Of a DNA stretch of 16,069 bases, positions 1 to 7,584 are shown one piece after another; the stretch's first letter is position 1, and every line of letters starts with the position of its first letter. A model generated the notes under the pieces. The model saw only the letters and a list, made by a program, of their open reading frames with translations. It did no database searches and was not told the origin of the DNA. The DNA comes from an uncultured Bacilli bacterium (GTDB lineage Bacteria; Bacillota_I; Bacilli_A; RF39; UBA660). The stretch lies in assembly GCA_947630095.1 (NCBI GenBank), contig CANRGI010000010.1, positions 1 through 16,069 of the forward strand, given 5' to 3'. Position numbers and translations under genes: made by a program.

Positions 1-1663
1 CTAATATTGGTATTTTAAACCCAGTTCCAAACGTAAGTGCAGTTCCAGGACTTAATGTCTTTAATTTTTCTAACACTTCTTCACTCACATTAGTGCTTAT
101 ATTCTTAACTATTTCATAATCTTTTGGATGGTATATTCTAAAAACTATAAAATTCGCGCATTGACTTAAAGCAGTAGTAGATAATTCACTAGGTCTTTGT
201 GTTATAAATGTAAGTAAAGTCCCGTATTTTCTTCCTTCTTTAGTTATTCTATCAAATATATTATAACCTATTACATCTATATCATTATCATTTTGTACAT
301 ATCTATGTGCTTCTTCTAATATAATATTTACACTAAAACTACCTCTTTTTTCTAATCTAGTAGTATAATTAAATAATAGTTTAGAATATAATTTAGTAAG
401 TGTCTTAGCAAATCTATCGTCTACATCACTTAAGTTAATATTTAATACTTGTATAGTACCATTATTAAATAATTTATTTATGTATTCATTTTTAGTTATA
501 TATTCCTTTTCTTCAAATATAGGTGCATATTTACTATTAATAAGTGTTTGTAATCTAGTTTTTAATATACTATTTTTACTATAAGATACATCACTATTTA
601 ATACTCCCTCGCTAATAAGAGCGAATTCTAAAGCATAATATAAATCATTTAATGAATAAGTTAAATTACTTTTAATCTCTATCTTTTCAAGTGATATTTT
701 AGAAAAATGTTGTAAAAATTCAGTAACTAACAAAATAGCATTCATTTTACCTTGTTCGTCTATCATAAGGCATTGCTTTAATGTTCTTTTATATCCAGGT
801 TGCTCTATAGGGGAGTCTAAATTCAAGTTTTCAGTATTGTAATGTGATAAAACCGCAATTATTTGGTCTCTTACTTGAGTAGAAGATTTACCACTTTGTA
901 ATATATCTAATAATGAATTAGCAATTATATCATTTTTATATTCCACCACTTGGGGGTCTGTACTTTTAAAAATATAAACTAATTTTAATGTTTTTTCTAA
1001 AACAGGTATAAGTCCTGCATCATTAACTGATAACAAAATAGCGAGGTCATCTACTTCTAAAAAATGTAATGGATAATTTAATACTAATTCATTTTCATTT
1101 GTAATTAAACCATATCTTTTAAATCCAAAACCTTCTATTTGATTTAACCCATTAAATACATTTACATATTCCCCATAAGCATCAAATAATATAAAATGTG
1201 CATTTTTAGGTTTATATTGTCCAAAAAATAAATTTTCAAGTATTCTAGCAACTCCACAAGATTTCCCACTTCCCGTATTCCCTATAATCGCGCTATGGGA
1301 AGAAAAAAAGTCATTTAATTTAACAGATACATAATAGTTTTGATAAACAGCAGAATTTCCTAAAACAAGATAATCTTTATTATTACTAACACCTATAATA
1401 AGTTCTAATTCTCCTTTACTTATTATACGCATTATTGTATCACTTGAAGGTTTTTTAACAACTCCAGGATAAAAAGTATTATTGTATATTTCCCCTACTA
1501 ATAAAACATTTACTTCACTTTCACTTATAGAAATAATCTCTCCTACTTGCTTTTTCTCCCCATCAAATATAACGTGATACCCCATTATTTCAGAACGCGC
1601 TATATGAGAAGTATTAACAACTTTAACAATATTTCCATCAATGCTAATTATCTTGCCAAACAT
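1..1663 (-). CDS. HerA/DUF87-type hexameric ATPase (3' end outside window)
   Basis: P-loop ATPase of the HerA/FtsK superfamily, probably a DNA-translocating motor. 554 residues are visible and the frame is still open at base 1, so the C-terminus is missing. It starts at ATG 1663-1661 behind a GGTGG ribosome site. Residues 1 to about 120 form a small-barrel-like N-terminal part. The Walker A motif GNTGSGKS is at residues 128-135. The Walker B region ILEEAHRY lies near residue 449 and a TQRPSEL stretch near 488, followed by LSQCANFIVFRI; this order is typical of HerA/DUF87 proteins. Archaeal and some bacterial HerA proteins work with the nuclease NurA in end resection, and related ATPases occur in defence systems. 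No NurA or Sir2 partner is visible here, but the downstream side is off the window. The family is clear; the cellular job is not. Confidence 0.85.
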   Translation of the reverse strand, partial: MFGKIISIDGNIVKVVNTSHIARSEIMGYHVIFDGEKKQVGEIISISESEVNVLLVGEIYNNTFYPGVVKKPSSDTIMRIISKGELELIIGVSNNKDYLVLGNSAVYQNYYVSVKLNDFFSSHSAIIGNTGSGKSCGVARILENLFFGQYKPKNAHFILFDAYGEYVNVFNGLNQIEGFGFKRYGLITNENELVLNYPLHFLEVDDLAILLSVNDAGLIPVLEKTLKLVYIFKSTDPQVVEYKNDIIANSLLDILQSGKSSTQVRDQIIAVLSHYNTENLNLDSPIEQPGYKRTLKQCLMIDEQGKMNAILLVTEFLQHFSKISLEKIEIKSNLTYSLNDLYYALEFALISEGVLNSDVSYSKNSILKTRLQTLINSKYAPIFEEKEYITKNEYINKLFNNGTIQVLNINLSDVDDRFAKTLTKLYSKLLFNYTTRLEKRGSFSVNIILEEAHRYVQNDNDIDVIGYNIFDRITKEGRKYGTLLTFITQRPSELSTTALSQCANFIVFRIYHPKDYEIVKNISTNVSEEVLEKLKTLSPGTALTFGTGFKIPIL

Positions 1664-1760
1664 ATTTATCCACCTATCTATTCTATTAATAAGGATAACA
1701 CATTTTTATAAATTATTAAAGATATATTTAAACTTTTTAGTACAATTTTAATTTATTATA

Positions 1761-1769
1761 TGCTATTAT
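1761..1769 (+). promoter_or_regulatory. extended -10 promoter of the phosphodiesterase gene
   Basis: TGCTATTAT is an extended -10 element (TG at 1761-1762, TATTAT at 1764-1769) about 18 bases before the ATG. No good -35 hexamer is seen at the usual distance. The same nonamer appears in the lipoprotein promoter at 8465-8473. Confidence 0.5.
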
Positions 1770-1786
1770 ATTTTTAGGTGATTATT

Positions 1787-2488
1787 ATGTTTTCTAATAC
1801 TTTATTTGCCCACCGAGGTAAGTATTCCCTTAATTATCCAGAAAATTCTATCCCTGCTTTTAAAGAAAGTGTTTCACATAACTTAGGAATAGAACTAGAT
1901 TTACATATTTTAAAAGATAATAATGTTGTAGTATTTCACGATAGTAATTTAAAAAGATTATGTAATAAAGATGTTAATATTAAATCTTTAACTTTAAATG
2001 AAATAAAAAAATATAAATTACTTAATACTAAATATAGTATTCCCTCTTTTAAAGAAGTACTTAATATTGTTAAAGGTAAAGTATCTTTAGATATAGAATT
2101 AAAAAGTGATGTTTTAAATGGTTCTTTAGAAAGAGAGACATTAAATATATTAAAAGGTTATAAAGGTTCATTTTTACTAAAGAGTTTTAACCCTATTATA
2201 GTGTGGAGATTAAAAAGATTAAAAAAGAAATATAATATGAATTATTCTGTAGGTTTACTTACTAAAAGCACTTTTATACTTATGTTATCTCTAATATTCA
2301 TTAACCCAGACTTTATCTCTTTCCACCATAAATTACTAAAGAAAAAATTTTTTAAATATGCAAGTACTATTAAACCTACTTTACTTTATACTATTAAAAC
2401 TAATAAATCTTATTTAAATACAAGAGGTCTTTCTTATGGTCTAATTATAGAAGACTACGAAAGTTTAACATCAAAAACACTTGACTAA
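1787..2488 (+). CDS. glycerophosphodiester phosphodiesterase family protein
   Basis: Probably hydrolyses glycerophosphodiesters from phospholipid turnover to glycerol-3-phosphate plus an alcohol. The 233-residue protein has the GDPD (UgpQ/GlpQ-type TIM barrel) signature: HRG at 9-11, PENS at 19-22, metal-ligand pair ELD at 36-38, general-acid region VFHD at 49-52 and the IELK strand at 103-106. I start at ATG 1787, 6 bases after AGGTG (1776-1780). A GTG at 1778 would overlap that ribosome site and add only three residues. No signal peptide is seen, so a cytoplasmic enzyme is likely. The length is close to short cytosolic UgpQ proteins. The C-terminal third is Lys/Leu-rich and less recognisable. 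The gene is single, with its 3' end carrying the promoter of the following tRNA. Confidence 0.85.
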   Translation: MFSNTLFAHRGKYSLNYPENSIPAFKESVSHNLGIELDLHILKDNNVVVFHDSNLKRLCNKDVNIKSLTLNEIKKYKLLNTKYSIPSFKEVLNIVKGKVSLDIELKSDVLNGSLERETLNILKGYKGSFLLKSFNPIIVWRLKRLKKKYNMNYSVGLLTKSTFILMLSLIFINPDFISFHHKLLKKKFFKYASTIKPTLLYTIKTNKSYLNTRGLSYGLIIEDYESLTSKTLD

Positions 2489-2510
2489 ACCATAGCAAAT
2501 ATGGTATTAT
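2481..2510 (+). promoter_or_regulatory. promoter of tRNA-Met
   Basis: TTGACT (2481-2486) and TATTAT (2505-2510) are separated by 18 bp, with TGG before the -10 making it extended. The -35 lies inside the last codons of the preceding phosphodiesterase gene. The predicted start is about 12 bases before the tRNA. Confidence 0.75.
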
Positions 2511-2528
2511 CTAATTGTTTTTAGAAAT

Positions 2529-2605
2529 GGCGATGTAGCTCAACTGGCTAGAGCGTACGGTTCATACCCGTGAGGTTCTCGGTTCGATTCCGAGCGTCGC
2601 TACCA
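2529..2605 (+). tRNA. tRNA-Met (CAT), elongator type
   Basis: A 77-nt cloverleaf with encoded CCA (2603-2605). The acceptor arms GGCGATG (2529-2535) and CGTCGCT (2595-2601) pair with G-U at the first position; the T arm is CTCGG/CCGAG around TTCGATT. The anticodon loop TTCATAC gives CAT. The anticodon stem lacks the three consecutive G-C pairs of an initiator, and the sequence closely matches the Bacillus elongator tRNA-Met as I remember it, including the G-U end pair. Confidence 0.95.
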
Positions 2606-2617
2606 AATTAAATAGTC

Positions 2618-2649
2618 ACAAACTCTTATATTTAAAGGGTTTGTTTTTT
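2618..2649 (+). terminator. terminator of tRNA-Met
   Basis: Stem ACAAACTC (2618-2625) pairs with GGGTTTGT (2637-2644) with one G-U, followed by a T run to 2649. Confidence 0.75.
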
Positions 2650-2830
2650 ATTATATTTTTAAATACAAACAAACATACAAGAAATCTGCTAAAATTTTTT
2701 TACGTTACTATTAAATTACTCTATTATTTTATGGCTTATAAGTCTTATAAAATTAAATATTATCTATCAATTACAGACTATTATATCAATTATAAATATA
2801 GATTAAACCAAAAAGCAAATTTATTTTTAC

Positions 2831-2947
2831 AACAGAAAACGCCACTTGATTAAGTTCAAATGACGTCTCCAGAACCTCCTTTTACCATTGGTAAACGAGA
2901 AATAATGAAATAATATTATAATCTAATTGTTACAATACTTGTTCACT
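2831..2947 (-). ncRNA. candidate small RNA, about 115 nt, minus strand
   Basis: The 467 bases between the tRNA and the Fic gene hold no convincing protein gene. On the minus strand they show a complete small transcription unit. There is a strong promoter (2982-2954), a 15-bp palindrome (2881-2895, a 6-bp hairpin in RNA), and then the segment AAAAGGAGG. An 11-bp hairpin with two G-U pairs (arms 2866-2856 and 2849-2839) follows, then UUUUCUGUU, a plausible terminator. No start codon follows the AAAGGAGG segment at a useful distance, so a peptide is unlikely. I do not recognise an RNA family (not tmRNA, SRP RNA, 6S or a known riboswitch). The start near 2947 and end near 2831 are inferred from the promoter and terminator. 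Confidence 0.4.
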
Positions 2948-2953
2948 AAGAAA

Positions 2954-2982
2954 ATGCTATCACAAATAACAATACTTGTCAA
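2954..2982 (-). promoter_or_regulatory. minus-strand promoter of the candidate small RNA
   Basis: Reading the minus strand, TTGACA (2982-2977) is followed after 17 bp by TAGCAT (2959-2954), with TGA before it forming an extended -10. It fires away from the Fic gene, whose own promoter begins 22 bp further on. Confidence 0.6.
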
Positions 2983-3003
2983 TTATAGTATATTCAAAAC
3001 AAC

Positions 3004-3047
3004 TTGTACAAAACCAAAATAAATTGTATAATTTATATATACAATTT
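3004..3047 (+). promoter_or_regulatory. Fic promoter with overlapping inverted-repeat operator
   Basis: TTGTAC (3004-3009) and TATAAT (3027-3032) are 17 bp apart. A perfect inverted repeat, AAATTGTATA (3021-3030) and TATACAATTT (3038-3047), covers the -10 and the start site, which is where a repressor would bind. The -35 region contains the palindrome TTGTACAA. Confidence 0.6.
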
Positions 3048-3072
3048 CTATATTTAAAAGGAGGCAATTATA

Positions 3073-3813
3073 ATGGAAATAAGTAAAATTAAAAAAGCTT
3101 TAATAGAGCAAAAAAATATGAATTTATCTGGTAACTTATACCATAAAACTCAATTAGATTTTGCTTATAATAATAATTGCATCGAAGGTTCTACAATAAC
3201 ACCTGACGAAACAGCAAGTATTTATGACACAGGAACAATTTTAACAAGTAGTGATAAAGTTATAGTATTAAAAGACGCTACTGAAACAAAAAATCATTTT
3301 ACTTTATTCAAATACATGTTAGATACTATTGAAGATAAACTTACAGAAGATATGATAAAAAAATATCATTTTATTTTAAAAGACGGAACTCTAACTGATA
3401 GTGAGAAATATTGGTTCAATGTTGGAGAATATAAAAAGAAAAAAAATTTTGTTGGTAATATCACGACATCTCTACCAAGTGAAGTATCAAAAGATATGAA
3501 ATCTTTATTAAAATGGTATGATAAAATACCTAAAAAAACTATTGAAGACATTATAGAATTTCACGTTAAATTTGAACGTATACACCCTTTTCAAGACGGA
3601 AATGGTCGTATAGGAAGAATGATAATGTTTAGAGAATGCCTTTATAATGATATAATGCCATTTTTTATTGAAGATAGAAATAAAGATTTTTATTTAAGAG
3701 GTATCAAAGAATACCAAACAAACGGAGAAAAAGGTTACTTAATAGATACCTGTCTAAATAGTCAAGATAATTATGAAAAAATGGCTAACTTCTTTTTAGA
3801 AGAAGATAAATAG
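3073..3813 (+). CDS. Fic family AMP-transferase-like protein
   Basis: Fic proteins usually transfer AMP from ATP to a hydroxyl side chain of a target protein. The 246-residue protein carries the full core motif HPFQDGNGRIGR (171-182), with the catalytic His171, metal-binding Asp175 and phosphate-binding residues to Arg182. An N-terminal inhibitory-helix-like segment, NNCIEGS (34-40), has Glu38 and Gly39 at the positions of the S/TxxxE(G/N) motif. The Ser/Thr four before the Glu is Asn34 here. The architecture resembles class II (N-terminal helix) Fic proteins without the extra C-terminal winged helix. ATG 3073 follows AAAAGGAGG by 8 bases. It has its own promoter with an operator-like repeat and no adjacent FicA-like antitoxin, so inhibition may be internal. 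The target is unknown. Confidence 0.9.
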   Translation: MEISKIKKALIEQKNMNLSGNLYHKTQLDFAYNNNCIEGSTITPDETASIYDTGTILTSSDKVIVLKDATETKNHFTLFKYMLDTIEDKLTEDMIKKYHFILKDGTLTDSEKYWFNVGEYKKKKNFVGNITTSLPSEVSKDMKSLLKWYDKIPKKTIEDIIEFHVKFERIHPFQDGNGRIGRMIMFRECLYNDIMPFFIEDRNKDFYLRGIKEYQTNGEKGYLIDTCLNSQDNYEKMANFFLEEDK

Positions 3814-3831
3814 TATCCCTAACCCCAAAAT

Positions 3832-3860
3832 TTGACTTTACCTTCAAAAAGTAGTACTAT
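3832..3860 (+). promoter_or_regulatory. promoter of the kinase-like gene
   Basis: TTGACT (3832-3837) and TACTAT (3855-3860) are separated by exactly 17 bp. The predicted start is near 3867, followed by AAGGAG at 3872-3877 and ATG at 3884. Confidence 0.7.
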
Positions 3861-3883
3861 ATTAACTCTATAAGGAGAAAATT

Positions 3884-4729
3884 ATGGATATAAATATTAC
3901 TAATGAAGATATAAGTAAATTAGAAAAGAAATCTCCCTTCACTATAAATTGTAATGAGGGTTCTATATATATCATTAAGAAAAATGGAAAATTTAAAGCA
4001 TTAAAATTATTTAATATAACTAATAATGATAATAATTTATCTTTAAACACTCTAAAATACTTAATAAAAAACAAACCTTATATTTCTAATAACAATTTAG
4101 TATTACCTGATAATTTACTATATGTTAATAATACTTTTAGTGGTTTTAGTATGGACTTCATTAAAGGAATTAATTTAACAAATTACTTAAAAAAAGATAC
4201 TATCACTATATCTGATAAAATAAAAGCATTAAGTTCTTTAGGTAAAATACTAGAAACTCTAAAAAATAACACTCCAAATATCCATATAGGTGACCTACAT
4301 CTTGCAAACATCATAGTAGATAGAACTAACACTTTAAAAGTAATAGACCCGAACGGGTTTTACATAGATAATTTCATTCCTAGAAACTCTAAATACTTAG
4401 TCTACTCTAATTTAATTAATAATTTAAAAAAATACAAAAAAACTAAAGATAATACTTACATACCATCATACCAAACCGACTTATACTGCTATATCATAAT
4501 TATACTTTCTTACATATCTTCTTTCCCTACTATCTTTAAATTAGATTTAAAATCTATTATTGATTACTTTAATTACCTTAAAAATATTGGTTTTGATAAT
4601 AAACTACTAAATATCTTATCTAAAATATATAAAAATGAAGAAAATATAAACCCTTATGAATTACTTGATAATATTAAAAATTATGATTTAAAAGATTTAT
4701 CCTATGAAAACTTAAAGAAAACCCTTTAA
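3884..4729 (+). CDS. protein-kinase-fold protein, divergent
   Basis: 281 residues with the remnants of a protein-kinase or aminoglycoside-kinase-like fold. ALKLF (39-43) provides the ATP-binding Lys41. FSMDFIKGINLTNYL (88-102) matches the hinge and following helix. IGDLHLANIIVD (135-146) is the catalytic loop with Asp137 and Asn142 at the canonical 5-residue spacing. VIDPNG (153-158) has the metal-binding Asp155 of a DFG-like motif, so the catalytic residues appear intact. There is no glycine-rich loop of classical form and no membrane anchor; TDLYCYIIIILSYIS (198-212) is probably the buried F helix. The C-terminal 70 residues are unassigned. It has its own promoter and ribosome site 70 bp after the Fic gene. 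Its stop overlaps by 3 bp the stop of the convergent glycosylase gene. The substrate is unknown. Confidence 0.7.
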   Translation: MDINITNEDISKLEKKSPFTINCNEGSIYIIKKNGKFKALKLFNITNNDNNLSLNTLKYLIKNKPYISNNNLVLPDNLLYVNNTFSGFSMDFIKGINLTNYLKKDTITISDKIKALSSLGKILETLKNNTPNIHIGDLHLANIIVDRTNTLKVIDPNGFYIDNFIPRNSKYLVYSNLINNLKKYKKTKDNTYIPSYQTDLYCYIIIILSYISSFPTIFKLDLKSIIDYFNYLKNIGFDNKLLNILSKIYKNEENINPYELLDNIKNYDLKDLSYENLKKTL

Positions 4730-5556
4730 GTTTTATTTCTTTCTATATGATAAAAGTATTGAATAGCAACTCCTGAATACTCCCCAAAAATATCTTTCAT
4801 ATATTTACTTATAACTTTAATATCGTCTTTAACTTTAAAATTCTCACTTACAAAATGTCTAACCCAAGTATCAACAGGAAAAGTATCAAATCTATGATAC
4901 CCAAATAACAATATACAACTAGCAACTTTCATACCTATACCTTTAATACTCATTAATTCTTTTAAAGCACTGCTAGTGTCCATTTTATCTAATTTATCCA
5001 AAAATCCTACTTCACTTTCTAATTTATCTAAAGCACTTCTTATATAAACATCTCTAAACCCTACCCCAAAATTCCTCAATTCTTCTGTAGTTATATTTTT
5101 TAATTTTTCATATTTAGGAAATAAATAATACTTATTATCTTGAAAAGAAACTTCTTCCCCATAAGCCCTACTGATTTTATCTACACTTCCCATTATTCTT
5201 TTTACATTATTATTTTGACTAATTATATAAGTTATAAACATTTCAAACTTATCTTGCCTTAATATCTTATATCCATCACATTTATAAATATTTGCTTTTA
5301 TCACTTCTTCTTTAGAACTAATTATTTCCTCTATTTTTTTATAATCAGTATCTAAATCTAAATACTCTCTTATTACACTCTCTATATTTTCCATTTTATT
5401 AGATTTAACATATAAATATTCATTATCATATTTTAAATTAACTACCCTATCACTTAACACGACAGTAATACTTTTGTCACTTTCTTCTTTCATTCTAAAA
5501 CATTGACCACTAAAAAGTGTATCATATAAATTAAGATTTTTTACTTCAATTTTCAT
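4726..5556 (-). CDS. ogg: 8-oxoguanine DNA glycosylase/AP lyase, Ogg-like
   Basis: Base-excision repair enzyme expected to remove 8-oxoguanine and nick the abasic site. The 276-residue protein shows SGQCFR (16-21) in the N-terminal domain, then LRQDKFEMFITYIISQNNN (99-117). The helix-hairpin-helix IKGIGMKVASCILLFGY (204-220) contains the catalytic Lys210, and PVDTW (227-231) the catalytic Asp229; both active residues are present. The order fits two-domain Ogg (OGG1/AlkA-like) proteins of Clostridia and Bacilli. I use ATG 5556-5554; a GTG at 5565 would add three residues and uses up the only ribosome-site-like bases (AGTGG). TGATAAAAT, an extended -10 at 5581-5573, is a possible promoter. The gene is divergent from cysS and converges on the kinase-like gene. 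Confidence 0.88.
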   Translation of the reverse strand: MKIEVKNLNLYDTLFSGQCFRMKEESDKSITVVLSDRVVNLKYDNEYLYVKSNKMENIESVIREYLDLDTDYKKIEEIISSKEEVIKANIYKCDGYKILRQDKFEMFITYIISQNNNVKRIMGSVDKISRAYGEEVSFQDNKYYLFPKYEKLKNITTEELRNFGVGFRDVYIRSALDKLESEVGFLDKLDKMDTSSALKELMSIKGIGMKVASCILLFGYHRFDTFPVDTWVRHFVSENFKVKDDIKVISKYMKDIFGEYSGVAIQYFYHIERNKT

Positions 5557-5623
5557 ATAAACCACTTCTCTTATTTTATCACAAATTTATACTCAAAAAC
5601 TAGTACTAAATATTTACTTAACG

Positions 5624-5632
5624 TGATATAAT
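5624..5632 (+). promoter_or_regulatory. extended -10 promoter of cysS
   Basis: TGATATAAT, a TG-extended consensus -10 (TATAAT at 5627-5632). The -35 is weak. The predicted start near 5639 leaves a leader of only about 18 bases, too short for a T-box. Confidence 0.65.
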
Positions 5633-5656
5633 AGTTACATATAAAGGAGGAAACCT

Positions 5657-7060
5657 ATGAGTTTAGTAGTATATAATACAATTACAAGAAAAAAAGAAGA
5701 ATTTAAAAGTATAAAAGAGGGTTATGTTGGTATGTACGTTTGTGGTCCTACTGTATATGGTTATCCCCATTTAGGACACGCGAAAAGTTATGTATCTTTT
5801 GATGTTATATATAGGTATCTTCGCTATTTAGGTTATAAAGTTAAGTATGTTCAAAATATAACTGATGTAGGCCACCTAGTAGGTGATGCTGAAAGTGGAG
5901 AAGATAAAATAGAAAAAGTAGCAAAAATAGAAAGTATAGACCCTCAAGAAATTGCTTATAAATATGAAACTATTTACTTTGACGCAATGAGAGAACTAAA
6001 TGTCCTACCGCCTAGTATAAGTTGTCGCGCTACGGGGCATATAATAGAAATTATTGATATGATTAAAACTCTTATAGACAAAGATTTCGCTTATGTTACT
6101 AGTGAAGGTAATGTTTACTATAGGGTTAATAAATTTAAAGATTATGGTGCATTATCTAATAGAACTCTCGATTCCGTTCTTAGTGGAGAAAGAATAGAAG
6201 TTGCAACTGATAAAGAACACCCATCTGATTTTGCCCTTTGGAAAAAAGCAGAAAATGGTCATATTATGAAATGGAATAGTCCTTGGAGTGTAGGTTATCC
6301 AGGCTGGCATATCGAGTGTTCAGTAATGTCTAAGAAATATTTAGGTAATACTTTTGATATCCACGGTGGTGGTATGGATAATATTTTCCCACATCACGAA
6401 TGCGAAATTGCTCAGTCCACTATTGCTAATGATGCACCATTTGTTAAATACTTTATACATAATAATTTAGTTACAGTTAATGGTCAAAAAATGGGAAAAA
6501 GTTTAGGAAATTTTATAACACTTCCAGATTTATTCAAAGAATATAATGGTATGATTATAAGATTTTATATACTTTTAAATCACTATAGAAAACCAACTGA
6601 CTTTACAAAAGAAGGCTTAACTGAAGCAAAAAAAACTTATGACCGTATAAGTGAAACAATAACTAATATGCGTTTTTTAATCAGTAATAGTGAATTATAT
6701 ACTTTAGAATTAAACCCAGATATAGAACTATTAAAAGAAAACTTCTTAAAAGCAATGGACGACGACTTCAACACTAGTTTAGGTATATCTTATCTATTAG
6801 AAGCAATTAAATTAATAAACAAAGAACTAACTTCTGATAAAAAAATAAGTCGTCTACTAGCAATAAATGAATTAATAAAAATGTATGAAGAAATATTAGG
6901 TCTTACTTTCACATCTAATACAAATAATAAAGAACAAAATCTATTAGAAATAATTAATGAAATAAGAAATGATTTAAGAGCAAATAAAAACTATGAAGAA
7001 GCGGATAAAATAAGAGAAAAATTAAATAATTTAGGTATAACAGTAAACGATCGGGGCTAA
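5657..7060 (+). CDS. cysS: cysteine--tRNA ligase
   Basis: Class I aminoacyl-tRNA synthetase that charges tRNA-Cys, cytoplasmic and essential. At 467 residues it has the usual length. CGPTVYGYPHLGHAKSYVSFD starts at residue 29 and contains the HIGH-type motif HLGH (38-41). The second signature is KMGKS (278-282), with Gly in the place of the usual Ser. Zinc ligands are visible: Cys29, Cys221 in WHIECS, His246 in FPHHECE and Glu250. ATG 5657 sits 6 bases after AAAGGAGG (5643-5650). Unlike many Firmicutes, cysS here is not followed by a Mini-III RNase or an rRNA methyltransferase gene; it is a single gene with its own promoter and a terminator at its stop codon. Confidence 0.98.
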   Translation: MSLVVYNTITRKKEEFKSIKEGYVGMYVCGPTVYGYPHLGHAKSYVSFDVIYRYLRYLGYKVKYVQNITDVGHLVGDAESGEDKIEKVAKIESIDPQEIAYKYETIYFDAMRELNVLPPSISCRATGHIIEIIDMIKTLIDKDFAYVTSEGNVYYRVNKFKDYGALSNRTLDSVLSGERIEVATDKEHPSDFALWKKAENGHIMKWNSPWSVGYPGWHIECSVMSKKYLGNTFDIHGGGMDNIFPHHECEIAQSTIANDAPFVKYFIHNNLVTVNGQKMGKSLGNFITLPDLFKEYNGMIIRFYILLNHYRKPTDFTKEGLTEAKKTYDRISETITNMRFLISNSELYTLELNPDIELLKENFLKAMDDDFNTSLGISYLLEAIKLINKELTSDKKISRLLAINELIKMYEEILGLTFTSNTNNKEQNLLEIINEIRNDLRANKNYEEADKIREKLNNLGITVNDRG

Positions 7061-7078
7061 AAAGGCTCCTTTTCTTCT
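7053..7078 (+). terminator. terminator at the cysS stop codon
   Basis: GGGGCT (7053-7058) pairs with GGCTCC (7064-7069), with two G-U pairs and an AAAAA loop, followed by TTTTCTTCT. The hairpin includes the cysS stop and the stop of the convergent regulator gene. Confidence 0.65.
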
Positions 7079-7302
7079 ACCAAATCGTCCATAGTAACCC
7101 CAAGTACTATGGATATTTTATATATATTTATTAAACTCATACCACTTTTACCAGAAGAAGAAATAAAATTTTCTAAAGATTTAAGACTTATCCCCACACT
7201 TTTTGCTAATTCTTCTAAAGTAATATTTTTTAATTTTGAATATTTATCTACATTATAACTCACAGTACTTATTATATTTTTTCTAAATTCATAACTCCTC
7301 AT
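7057..7302 (-). CDS. XRE-family HTH regulator, small
   Basis: 81 residues, essentially one Cro/C1-type helix-turn-helix domain. LTEELAKSVGIS-like spacing is seen in ITLEELAKSVGISLKSLENF (helices 2 and 3), followed by SLINIYKISIVLGVTMDDLV, the typical fourth and fifth helices. Start chosen at ATG 7302-7300 behind GGTGG; upstream TTG/GTG codons would overlap that site. It is the last gene of a minus-strand set with the two small genes at 7333-7841 (30-bp gap). That suggests it regulates the set or is its DNA-binding component. Its stop overlaps the end of cysS by 4 bp. It resembles the regulator at 13174-13407 in the N[IL]YKIS segment but is not a close copy. Confidence 0.75.
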   Translation of the reverse strand: MRSYEFRKNIISTVSYNVDKYSKLKNITLEELAKSVGISLKSLENFISSSGKSGMSLINIYKISIVLGVTMDDLVEEKEPF

Positions 7303-7332
7303 ACATACCACCAACAATTAAAAAAGAAGAAA

Positions 7333-7584
7333 TCACTCAATAATAGACTCTTCTTCAAGCATATTTTCATGTTTTTTAACAAAATACATCAGTGCGATTT
7401 GAAATTCATTTTTATCTTTTAACCCCTCATAAAAAATCTTTCCTTGATTAGCAACTAACTTTCTAATAGTAAAATCATTTTGATTAATACTATTCACTAA
7501 ATACACATAAGTATCCCCTTTTATAGTAGTCTTATCAATTTCCATATAAGTTTTATTATCAATCACACAAGTATCTACTGTCAT
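7333..7584 (-). CDS. hypothetical small protein
   Basis: 83 residues, acidic C-terminus (EEESIIE), no membrane segment or signal. Alternating patterns such as TYMEIDKTTIKGDTYVYLVN suggest a small beta-rich domain followed by an amphipathic helix (QIALMYFVKKHENM, about 62-75). I do not recognise the family; it vaguely recalls small DUF1292-like proteins, but no diagnostic motif is present. Its ATG overlaps the stop of the upstream gene as ATGA (7584-7581), and an AAAGGAG ribosome site lies inside the end of that gene, so translation is coupled. The tight overlap supports it being real. Confidence 0.65.
   Translation of the reverse strand: MTVDTCVIDNKTYMEIDKTTIKGDTYVYLVNSINQNDFTIRKLVANQGKIFYEGLKDKNEFQIALMYFVKKHENMLEEESIIE

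Noticed and set aside
2529..2605. tRNA-Met as the attachment site of an integrated island carrying the Fic gene
   Set aside because: No second copy of the tRNA 3' end and no integrase are visible in the window.
2641..2853. Open frame of 70 codons on the plus strand after the tRNA
   Set aside because: It begins with TTG inside the tRNA terminator, has no ribosome site, and is a low-complexity Y/K/L/N peptide typical of AT-rich non-coding DNA.
3366..3551. Antisense open frame inside the Fic gene
   Set aside because: It lies fully within a well-supported gene, has no ribosome site or recognisable protein features.
3868..4074. Antisense open frame over the start of the kinase-like gene
   Set aside because: Shadow of the real gene; no ribosome site and no protein features beyond those expected from reverse-complemented AT-rich codons.
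5581..5656. T-box or other riboswitch controlling cysS
   Set aside because: The predicted leader is only about 18 bases; no specifier hairpin or terminator is present.
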